This document shows positions 29,207 through 37,349 of a stretch of DNA of 64,000 nucleotides, piece after piece. The stretch is taken from NCBI RefSeq assembly GCF_000328475.2, contig NC_026494.1:124001-188000 (forward strand). Reading direction: 5' to 3'. The translations under genes were made by a program, and so were the position numbers. Every line of letters starts with the position of its first letter. Position 1 is the stretch's first letter. Source of the DNA: Mycosarcoma maydis (Eukaryota; Basidiomycota; Ustilaginomycetes; Ustilaginales). The notes under the pieces are model-generated. The model made no database searches, was not told the DNA's origin, and saw only the letters and a program-made list of their open reading frames with translations.

Positions 29207-31216
29207 TCAATCCCACAACTTGATCTCACCGTCCCAACTTGCCGTCACCACCTTGCTCGTCTCGTGCGGCAACCAAGCGTGACTCACCACCGCCTCTTTA
29301 TGAGCGCCTCTGAGCCTCTTTAACAAGCGCGTCGATTTCCAATCCCAAAAGCAGACGTTGCCTTCTCCGTCGCCGCTGCTCAAAAACTTGCCGTCTGGAC
29401 TGAACCCGACCTGGCACCCAAAACCTGCCACGTTGTGACCTTTGAACACCTTTTTGCGGTTCTGCTTGAATCCGTCGGATGCAAACGTCAATATCTGGTT
29501 GTCCATGCTCTGCGCCGCCAGCCACTTGCCAGAAGGCGACAGCGTCACTGCAGGCATCGAGTGCATCGTCGGATCCGCAATGTACTTGATCACCACCGGA
29601 ATATCGTAATCCCATCCACGCATCGTCTTGTCGTCCGAGGTTGTGACGAAGCGACGGTTCTGATCGACAAACGTGATCGTGTTGACAGCTCCGAGGTGTG
29701 AAGTGTACTCTTGCGTGACTGTGTGCGTGTTGATATCCCACTGAAGCACTTTTTTGTCGCTCATGCCGGCGAGGAAGATATGCTGCTTGTCAGCGTCCGG
29801 ATGGAAGGTAAGGCAATACGCCGTCTTACCGTTGCTGAAGCTGTCCAGACAGGCACCAGTCTCGGTATCCCACAGTTTCACATGTCGGTCGTAGCCGGAC
29901 GAGAGGAACCGTCGACCGTCGTTCGAAAAAGCGATATCCCGTACCGCTTTCGAATGCCCCATAAACGTGCGAAGGCATTGACCGTCGTGGTAGACGTCCC
30001 ACAATTTGACCGTGGTATCCAGCGATGCGGACAGCAAAAGATGGCCCGATCGCGGTAGAAGCTTGAGCGTCGAGATCCCCTTGGTATGCCCGCGAAATGT
30101 GTGGATACACGACTTGGGCAGGAAACACTCTTGCTCGCCTGCCTCGCCCGACAGATTGACGTCGACATCCGTAGGAACATGCATATATGTACGTCCTTGG
30201 TAATCGTACAGGCTTTTGCCGTGGAAGATGCTCTTTTCCATCACCGATTCTTTGGCTTGCTCGGCCGCCTTCTTTCTCGCCACTTGCGCTTCCGCTTTCT
30301 CCCTTTCTCTCGCATCAGACTTTGCTTGAGCAGCGCTCAGCTCTGACTGCGTCGGCCCAACGCTCGCATCCCCACCCAGCAATTGCGTCGCCACATTCTC
30401 ATCGTCTTGCCATTTTGCCCACGGACCCACATATGCTCCATCCCCGTCCAACACACCCGGGTCGCCCGCGCTTCCATTCCGCTTCTTCTTGACCGACTTG
30501 GTTGCAGGTCGAAAGCTGGCGCTGTGTGCACGAATTTCGGCGGCGGAAGCGCCTCCCATGCGTGCTGCTGCACTCTGATCGCCGATGTAGTGCAATGAGC
30601 CCTCGCCCGATGCACTGTGCAGAAGCGAAGGATCTCTTGCGTATCCGTACACGTGGAACGTACGCTGCTGGTTGCGAAAATCAAAGTCAGAGACCGCAGC
30701 TGACTCGACATGGCCGGTGAGTGTGTTCTGCTGTGCTCCGGCGGTGCGAGTGGCGAAAGGATTTTCCGGCCCGAGTTGAGGTGCTGTCATGTCGGCGTAG
30801 GGAATGTTGACATGCATCGTACTATCACCTGGTCGAATGAGAAGCGCTTCGGAAGCAGAAGAGTTGTAGATCACTTTTGGAGCAAGTGTAACCGCATCAG
30901 AGGCCGATACGGATGCATGTGAAGAGCTTGATGAGGTCAGAGTTGAGCTGGAAACTGGCGCGGTTGCAGTCGCCTCGCCTCGCCTATCTTTCTTCGAAGC
31001 TCGACCTGTGCTGGAAGACGAGTCAGCTTGTCGATTATGTACAGTCTGTGACGATGCAGATGACTGGGATTTGAGGCTTTCCAGCCCAAAAGCGTCGGAT
31101 GGATCATAGTCTAGCGTCTCGGAGGTTGTGGTTGTTGCTCGCGTGTGGACAATCTTGGGAGCCGAGTGCTCAGCGGCATCGCTATCATCCGAGCCGTATC
31201 CTGCAAGCGCGTCCAT
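29207..31216 (-). CDS. PRP17: Pre-mRNA splicing factor PRP17/CDC40 (WD40)
   Basis: The protein has 669 residues from the ATG at 31216 (MDALAGYGSDDSD). The N-terminal half is low-complexity and contains family landmarks: DYDPSDAFGLESL, NIPYADMTAPQLGPENPF, and FDFRNQQRTFHVYGYA, the segment typical of Prp17/CDC40. The C-terminal half carries seven WD40 blades, e.g. HTFRGHTKGISTLKLLP, LLSASLDTTVKLWDVY, and a final VTASWDGEIKLWD. Prp17 joins the spliceosome for the second catalytic step and helps dock the 3' splice site. It diverges from SGD1 across a 321-bp gap. Confidence 0.95.
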   Translation of the reverse strand: MDALAGYGSDDSDAAEHSAPKIVHTRATTTTSETLDYDPSDAFGLESLKSQSSASSQTVHNRQADSSSSTGRASKKDRRGEATATAPVSSSTLTSSSSSHASVSASDAVTLAPKVIYNSSASEALLIRPGDSTMHVNIPYADMTAPQLGPENPFATRTAGAQQNTLTGHVESAAVSDFDFRNQQRTFHVYGYARDPSLLHSASGEGSLHYIGDQSAAARMGGASAAEIRAHSASFRPATKSVKKKRNGSAGDPGVLDGDGAYVGPWAKWQDDENVATQLLGGDASVGPTQSELSAAQAKSDAREREKAEAQVARKKAAEQAKESVMEKSIFHGKSLYDYQGRTYMHVPTDVDVNLSGEAGEQECFLPKSCIHTFRGHTKGISTLKLLPRSGHLLLSASLDTTVKLWDVYHDGQCLRTFMGHSKAVRDIAFSNDGRRFLSSGYDRHVKLWDTETGACLDSFSNGKTAYCLTFHPDADKQHIFLAGMSDKKVLQWDINTHTVTQEYTSHLGAVNTITFVDQNRRFVTTSDDKTMRGWDYDIPVVIKYIADPTMHSMPAVTLSPSGKWLAAQSMDNQILTFASDGFKQNRKKVFKGHNVAGFGCQVGFSPDGKFLSSGDGEGNVCFWDWKSTRLLKRLRGAHKEAVVSHAWLPHETSKVVTASWDGEIKLWD

Positions 31217-31537
31217 GTTCGTATCTCTCCCTCGCGCAGTTGCAAATGAGAGCACGTCGTTGTTGTACTATTGCGGATGCACAAACAGAGAATACCTGGT
31301 CGATGGAAGATCTGTTGGCGTGAAACTTAGCACCATTCACGATTCACGATTTGAGCTGCACCTTGGTGCTTTCTACTTGAAGGCTGTTTTTGTGGTTCCG
31401 AGTTCCGAGCCGTGAAACAAAATTTGAGAAAGGCTACCGCCACTCACCACTCACTACTCGTGACTCACACTTGCTCTTCTTTTTCCACAATCTACTCAGC
31501 CTGAGCTGTATCAAGGCAGTCGATTTCTGTTGCAAAC
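31217..31537. other. Divergent promoter gap PRP17/SGD1
   Basis: A 321-bp shared promoter region with heptamer decamers at 31335-31351 (ATT-CACG-ATT-CACG-ATT) and 31456-31465 (ACT-CGTG-ACT). Confidence 0.7.
31335..31351. repeat. Tandem heptamer ATT-CACG-ATT-CACG-ATT
   Basis: Two same-orientation units sharing one ATT, roughly midway between two divergent start codons. Confidence 0.8.
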
Positions 31538-34500
31538 ATGCCTTTTGATCCTCGCACAAAGTCGCGCAACACAACGACCCTTCCTGCAGCTCTCCGCGAT
31601 GAGCTCGGCCTGCCAGCTCCCTCTGCACGCAAGCGTCACGACCGCGCCAACCGGTTCAATCCACGTAATGGTCCCGGAAAGCCTCAACTCAGAGCGATAG
31701 GTACACCACAGAGTGCACTTCATGGTGCACCAAAGGGTGCCACGAGGGGCCCGATTAAGTCTCTGCGCAATCAAGAGAAGGAGCAGCAGCAGCAGCAGCA
31801 GCAACAACATTCACATCAAGGTTCTGCTCCTCAACCAAACAAGCATCGTCATTCCAACACGAGAGACGGTGCTTCCTCACACTTCTCTCCATCAAGTCAG
31901 CTGCAAACCTCTCCTACAAAGCCTCAACAGAAGAGAAAGTCAGAGAAACAGCCGGAAGAAATGCTGAAAGCGATCAAGAGAACCAAAAACTCTCGAAAAC
32001 AGCCCGTTGAACAAGCCGAACCCATCGAACAAAAGACACGACTCAACCCCTTCACCGGCGAGATTGAGGTGGTTAAGCCAGCAAAGAGAAAGAGCTCATC
32101 TGAAAAGCCAACTGCTCTCGAAAAGATGCTCAGACGCGCAGAGGAAGGTCCATCGTTCTCGTCAAAGGGCAAAGCAAACACAACAGATGCTCTTGCTGGA
32201 GGCAAGAAGAAGAGCAGACGACAAATGAGTCAGCAGGAGAAGGAAGAGGAGGATGAGATCCGTTGGCTCGAATACAGCCTTGGAAAGAGCAGGGAGGGCA
32301 AGGACGTGGTAAGAGATGATTTGGATGATTTCTTGGATGACTTGGATCGCTTCCAGGTTGGCATGTATGATGAAAGCAATAGTGAGGATGAAGAGGATAC
32401 CGATGAGGGGAGCAGCGATGACTCTGGACTGCAAGAGGCGACTGCTAGCCAGGATGAAGAGGAAGATAGTAGTGCGAGCGAGGAGAGTGAGAGTGACGCA
32501 GAAGATGCGAGCGAAGACGGACAAGATCAGGAGTCTAGTTCGAACGAAGTTGAAGGAATGTATGATTTCGATTCCAACGACGAGGACGACTTCAGCAACT
32601 GGGATGCTGCGATGGCGACCACGGACGAGGAGGGTGACCAGGACGATGACCAAGTAGAGGAAGATGCCAGTAGCGGAAACGAGAACACTGAAAGTGGTGA
32701 CGGTGATTCAGACGATTCAGAGGCTGAAGAGGCACGCGCCCTCATCTCTGGCGATGCACCGGCATCCGTAGGCTCATCAAAGCCTATCACTGCCTTGACC
32801 ACCACTGCTGTTGCCACCACCACAACAACGAAATACATCCCACCAGCTTTACGCGCCAAGCTCGCTGCTGAATCCTCCTCCGCTGCTTCCCCCTCGAAAC
32901 CCTCCTCGGGACCTGGCGTTACAGACGTTGAAATGGACCCTATCACCACCCAAAAGCTGCGACGTCAAGTTCAAGGCCTACTCAACCGTCTCGGTGACGC
33001 CAACATCGATACAATCCTCACCGAGTACGAAACAATCTACCGAACCCACCCGCGCGCGCACGTCACTTCGACCGTCACCCAGCTTATTCTCGACACGATC
33101 ACCTCTCGCTCCAACCTCGTCGACACGTTTGTCATCTTGCATGCTGCGCTCGTCGCTGCGCTGCACAAAGTGGTTGGGGTAGAGTTTGCTGCTTTCTTCA
33201 TCACGCGTCTCGTCGAGGAGCTCACCAAGCACTACAACGCGCTGAACGAGGATGGCGATGCAGGAAAGCAACAGGATGCGGAAGAGGACGTCAAGGGGAA
33301 AGAATGCCTCAACCTGACAGTCTTGGCTTGCGAATTGTACAACTTGCACGTAGTGGCGTGCCCGCTCATCTACGACCTCATTCGCATGTTTCTCGGTCAA
33401 CAGCCCGGTACCGCACCCGACGATGATGCAACGCGCGCAGCAAAGGATCGACGAGGTGTAACGGAGGTGGACATAGAACTGTTGCTGAAAACCATCCGTT
33501 CTTGCGGATTTCAGCTTCGATCTGACGACCCCAGCTCTTTGAAATCGATCATTTCGCTCACTCAATCGCGCGTTGCGTCGACCACCGCGTCGACCCGTAC
33601 CAAGTTCATGCTGGAGCGTATGACGGATTTGCAGAAAAAGACGTCCAGCAAATCGGGGGCGAATGACGCGTCGAATCCCAACAGTGCAACCGGCCAACTT
33701 TTGACACGAATGAAAAAGTTCCTGGGTGGGATGGGGAAGAAGCGCACAGTGCGGTCGTACGAAGCTCTGCGGATCGGGTTGAAGGATCTCGAGGACGCGG
33801 ATAAGAAAGGAAAGTGGTGGCTGGTGGGTGCTGCATGGACGGGTCAAGTGGATCAGTCAGATGCAGCGGGGCTGACCAAGTTGCTACCGATGAATGCGCG
33901 CGCATCCGCGATCCAATCCTCTTCCGAGGCGACGTGTTCGACTCAGCAAGACACGCAGCAAGCACAGTTGTTGGAATTAGCCCGATCGCAAGGGATGAAC
34001 ACCGACGCGCGCCGCACCGTCTTCATCACGCTCCTCACCGCCGAAGACTACCGCCAAGCTGCCGAGAACGTGTTGATGCTCAAGCTGAACGACGTGCAAC
34101 GACGCGAAGTTATCCGCGTGCTCGTGCACTGTGTAGGGTCTGAATCCACCTACAACCCGTACTATACGCTGATCGGCCAGGAGATCTGTCGCAACCAACA
34201 CAGCATGCGCATTACATTGCAATACTGCCTCTGGGATTTCCTACGCGACATCGGTCAAACCCAGGTGGGAGGCGAGAAGTTTGCGGCGGCCTTGTTCGAC
34301 ACCACCGCCACCGCCACCGCCGAGGACGAGCAGAACAAGGTCGATCCTCGTCGAATCGGCAACCTGGCGCAAGCATATGCATGGTGGATCTCGAAAGACT
34401 GCCTGTCGCTCCAAGCGTTGAAACCGGTCGATTTCACACTCCTCCAACCGCGCCCCGCCCAATTCCTCGGTCTGCTGCTCATCCACCTCGTCCTTTCGGT

Positions 34501-34858
34501 CCAGTCCAAATCCGCTGCCAAGACGCTCCACCTTGCCACCGTGACAGCCGAGCTCAAGCAGGATAAGCTCGCCAAGTTGGTCCAGGGTAATCTGGTTGGT
34601 GGCAGTGTGGATTTGTGTCGAGGATTGCTGTTGTTTTTGAACACAAAGTTGGATGCTAGGGCACAGAGCAAGCTGATCTTGGGCGAGGAAAGGGGGCTCA
34701 AGCATAAGATGGCGCCATTGCTCGAGGTAGTGAAGGAAGGCTTGCAGGTGGTCAGGAGGACGGTGCAGATGATTGTTCAGCAAATGGACGGACTCGCAGA
34801 CGGTGCCGAGGACGAGATGGATATGGACAGCGACGGCGACGGCGACGATGACTACTGA
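31538..34858 (+). CDS. SGD1: SGD1/NOM1 nucleolar MIF4G-MA3 protein
   Basis: The protein has 1106 residues. It begins with the conserved basic N-tail (ALRDELGLP, then a KRHDRANRF patch) and a Gln run encoded by a CAG repeat (31783-31809). A long acidic Asp/Glu/Ser region (about residues 270-400) precedes the folded half. The motif TKYIPPALRAKL introduces a MIF4G domain (about 470-690: LRRQVQGLLNRLGDANI, then FAAFFITRLVEELTKHY). An MA3 domain follows (about 825-945: DARRTVFITLLTAEDYRQAAENVLMLKL). The yeast and human relatives act in 18S rRNA maturation in the small-subunit processome, and NOM1 also binds PP1. It converges on ROK1, another small-subunit assembly factor. Confidence 0.93.
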   Translation: MPFDPRTKSRNTTTLPAALRDELGLPAPSARKRHDRANRFNPRNGPGKPQLRAIGTPQSALHGAPKGATRGPIKSLRNQEKEQQQQQQQQHSHQGSAPQPNKHRHSNTRDGASSHFSPSSQLQTSPTKPQQKRKSEKQPEEMLKAIKRTKNSRKQPVEQAEPIEQKTRLNPFTGEIEVVKPAKRKSSSEKPTALEKMLRRAEEGPSFSSKGKANTTDALAGGKKKSRRQMSQQEKEEEDEIRWLEYSLGKSREGKDVVRDDLDDFLDDLDRFQVGMYDESNSEDEEDTDEGSSDDSGLQEATASQDEEEDSSASEESESDAEDASEDGQDQESSSNEVEGMYDFDSNDEDDFSNWDAAMATTDEEGDQDDDQVEEDASSGNENTESGDGDSDDSEAEEARALISGDAPASVGSSKPITALTTTAVATTTTTKYIPPALRAKLAAESSSAASPSKPSSGPGVTDVEMDPITTQKLRRQVQGLLNRLGDANIDTILTEYETIYRTHPRAHVTSTVTQLILDTITSRSNLVDTFVILHAALVAALHKVVGVEFAAFFITRLVEELTKHYNALNEDGDAGKQQDAEEDVKGKECLNLTVLACELYNLHVVACPLIYDLIRMFLGQQPGTAPDDDATRAAKDRRGVTEVDIELLLKTIRSCGFQLRSDDPSSLKSIISLTQSRVASTTASTRTKFMLERMTDLQKKTSSKSGANDASNPNSATGQLLTRMKKFLGGMGKKRTVRSYEALRIGLKDLEDADKKGKWWLVGAAWTGQVDQSDAAGLTKLLPMNARASAIQSSSEATCSTQQDTQQAQLLELARSQGMNTDARRTVFITLLTAEDYRQAAENVLMLKLNDVQRREVIRVLVHCVGSESTYNPYYTLIGQEICRNQHSMRITLQYCLWDFLRDIGQTQVGGEKFAAALFDTTATATAEDEQNKVDPRRIGNLAQAYAWWISKDCLSLQALKPVDFTLLQPRPAQFLGLLLIHLVLSVQSKSAAKTLHLATVTAELKQDKLAKLVQGNLVGGSVDLCRGLLLFLNTKLDARAQSKLILGEERGLKHKMAPLLEVVKEGLQVVRRTVQMIVQQMDGLADGAEDEMDMDSDGDGDDDY
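31783..31809. repeat. Coding CAG repeat (poly-Gln) in SGD1
   Basis: CAG units passing into CAA units encode nine consecutive Gln in the N-terminal tail. Repeat length may vary between strains. Confidence 0.85.
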
Positions 34859-35078
34859 AACCGAGGCGGCCATTAAAGTTAGCACAGTTCCTCACACGAG
34901 TTCTTTGCAACCGCTTTGACACAAATCTGGAATCGCACAGGTATGTGGTACATTCATCGTCTCTAGCTTGTAGTCACCCCGAATCGAGCGGTCTAGGACG
35001 ATTCGATTGTATCGCCCCTCTAAGAACAAAGCTAACTAACGTTAACTTATGTGGAGAATTGTTCCATTCAAGCGCTTC

Positions 35079-36935
35079 TCACGCCTCATGCTGCTCCTTT
35101 GACTTGACCTTCTCCTTGGCTTTGCCCTTGTCGTTGTCCTCTCGCTCTGCCAACTTTCTCCTCTTGCTAGCAGCGATCATCTCCTTGCGCTTATTCGCCT
35201 GTCTCCTGCCCACACTGCTCGCTGCGCTTGTCCTGATGTGCTTTCTCTCTGGCGCGTTGTTCTTCAAGCTCTTCCTGTCCTTTTTGCCTGGGTTCTTCAA
35301 GGCGAGCATCCACTCTGGCACCTCGCATCCGCTTTGCCTCATCACATTGACGACCGTCTTCAGATGGGGAGCGTCCTCTTTTGTAAAGTATGTGATGGCT
35401 CGGCCTTGCTTGCCCGCCCTTCCTGTTCGGCCGATTCGATGGATGTACGACTGCACCGATTGCGGGAAGTCGTAATTGATGACGAGTTGAACACCCTTGA
35501 AATCGATACCGCGAGCCATAAGTTCTGTGCAGATCAATACCCATATGTCGCCACGCTTGAAGGCGCTGATGACGCGCTCGCGCTGCAGTTTGGGTCGCTC
35601 CGAGTGGATCACGTCGACGTGTAGACCGTCGTAGACGAGCTCGTGGAACAGATCTTTCGCTCGTTCGATCGACTGTACAAAGAGCAGCACAGGAGGTTTG
35701 AGACCTCCCTGCAGGATCAATGATCGCAAAGCGTGGAGCTTGCCATCTTCGGAACCGACGAATTGCAGTTCCTGTTGGATGGTTTCGGTGGCCGAATCTT
35801 TGGTGCCGACGATGACACGACATTCGTCGATCATAAAAGTCTTGGCCATCTCTTCGACGCCCGCTGGCAGTGTTGCTGAGAACAACGCTTTGCGTAATTG
35901 TGGATGCGAACATGCCGCCAAGATGGAATCTGTCTGCTGCAAGAATCCATCTTCCAACAACCGATCTGCTTCATCCAGCACCAAGTGCCGCACGTTGCTC
36001 AGCTCGACTTGCTCCTTTTCGATCGCATGAACCAGTCGCAGAGGCGTCGTGATGAGCACATCGTACTTTTTGCGTTTGCTTGCATCCGCCGAGGACGAGT
36101 TGGCCACAGCGGTGGCGTCAGACGTCGAGGTGAGTACGCAGATGCGGAAATTTTGTCCTTCGCTGAGGCGACGAAGCTGGTCGTAGATCTGTTGTGCGAG
36201 TTCGCGCGTGGGCGAGACGATCACAGCTCGGAAATGCTCCTTCCTGCAAGGCGTACGAAGGTGGTGGATGAGTGGCAGGAGAAAGGCGAGTGTTTTACCG
36301 GATCCTGTTGGTGCTCCGGCCAGAAGATCGCGATTGGCGAGTAGCACAGGCATGGTACCCTTCTGAATTGCTGTAGGAACCGCCCATCCGCACTTTTCCA
36401 GGTTGGTGCGTAGCCAAGACGCGACGTTGAAGCGTGCTTCTAGCTCTGACCACGACGCCATCGGCAGTGGCACATCGGTTCCTTTGAGTTTGATCTTGTT
36501 TAGCTTGAGGAATCCGCTCAACGATGCTTTCGTCACAGGTGCTTCATCCGTATGCCTTTCTTCTTCGTCATCATCATCCATATCCGAACCGAGCTTTTCG
36601 TCCGCTTTGCGCTTCCCATCCTTCCTGCTCTGCCTTTCCTCGCGCTCAGCCGCCGACGTAGTAGATTTAGTCTTCGCCGCCGAGCCAAAAAAGTCCAATC
36701 CGTCCGGCACAATCACCTTAGCCCCACTCGCGCCCTTTCCATCATTTCCAGCTACAGCAGACCCATCTGTCCGCTTCCTCTTACTACCAGATACGTTGCT
36801 CGATGAAGCGGCGCTGCTCGGCGTCAAAGTGGAAGCTTGCTCGTCAGCGGCGCCTCCGAAGATCTTGAGATCGTTTTGAAAACGTTTCTTGTCGAAGCGA
36901 GCGCCTCCGCCAGCTAGCTTTCGAAAAATGTCCAT
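35079..36935 (-). CDS. ROK1: DEAD-box RNA helicase ROK1 (DDX52)
   Basis: The protein has 618 residues with the helicase motifs in order: Q-motif region (AVPTAIQKGTMPVLL), motif I GAPTGSGKT, Ia SPTRELAQQIY, II LVLDEADRLLED, III FSATLP, IV-like LLFVQSIERAKDLF, V ELMARGIDFKGV, and VI HRIGRTGRAG. The N-terminal start MDIFRKLAGGGARFD and the KLNKIKLKGTDVPLPMASW segment are typical of ROK1/DDX52. In yeast Rok1 releases the snR30 snoRNA-associated steps of 18S processing and works with Rrp5. The C-tail is Lys-rich, a likely nucleolar signal. It is convergent with SGD1 (220 bp). Confidence 0.95.
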   Translation of the reverse strand: MDIFRKLAGGGARFDKKRFQNDLKIFGGAADEQASTLTPSSAASSSNVSGSKRKRTDGSAVAGNDGKGASGAKVIVPDGLDFFGSAAKTKSTTSAAEREERQSRKDGKRKADEKLGSDMDDDDEEERHTDEAPVTKASLSGFLKLNKIKLKGTDVPLPMASWSELEARFNVASWLRTNLEKCGWAVPTAIQKGTMPVLLANRDLLAGAPTGSGKTLAFLLPLIHHLRTPCRKEHFRAVIVSPTRELAQQIYDQLRRLSEGQNFRICVLTSTSDATAVANSSSADASKRKKYDVLITTPLRLVHAIEKEQVELSNVRHLVLDEADRLLEDGFLQQTDSILAACSHPQLRKALFSATLPAGVEEMAKTFMIDECRVIVGTKDSATETIQQELQFVGSEDGKLHALRSLILQGGLKPPVLLFVQSIERAKDLFHELVYDGLHVDVIHSERPKLQRERVISAFKRGDIWVLICTELMARGIDFKGVQLVINYDFPQSVQSYIHRIGRTGRAGKQGRAITYFTKEDAPHLKTVVNVMRQSGCEVPEWMLALKNPGKKDRKSLKNNAPERKHIRTSAASSVGRRQANKRKEMIAASKRRKLAEREDNDKGKAKEKVKSKEQHEA

Positions 36936-37349
36936 CTTATGTGCCTCGGATCTTGGATAGAATACAGTGCAGCGTGGACGTAAGTGTAGAGAGGGTGTGG
37001 TGTCATTGACGAAAACAAGTTAGCTGAACACGCAAGTCACCTCATGACCTTTTTGCGCGAACCTTCGAAAAATTTGGCACAGAGTGGAGCAACTCCCGAC
37101 TCTTCCTTTCCGACTTCCGCGAATTCGTCCAGATTTAACATCTACCACTTTTGAACATGTGCCACACTCACGACTCCTGGCATCTGTGACTCACGACTCG
37201 TGACTGGGTGACTCTAATCTCAGATGCCAACGCTGCAAGTGGCGAGATGATCACGAGGCAATCAAGTTCTGGGGGGCGAGATCGATGAGTATGCTACATT
37301 GCAGATACAACTAGTGCGATACAAATACAAATCGTAACGCCAGCCCGGC
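36936..37349. other. Gap upstream of ROK1 with a heptamer cluster
   Basis: A 414-bp spacer between two minus-strand genes. ACTCACGACT sites at 37166-37175 and 37189-37198, the latter fused to ACTCGTGACT at 37196-37205, lie 230-270 bp upstream of the ROK1 start. No gene is visible. Confidence 0.7.
37166..37205. repeat. Heptamer cluster with ACT trinucleotide
   Basis: ACT-CACG-ACT, then ACT-CACG-ACT-CGTG-ACT. The trinucleotide is ACT five times, while the tetramer is CACG, CACG, CGTG. Confidence 0.8.
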
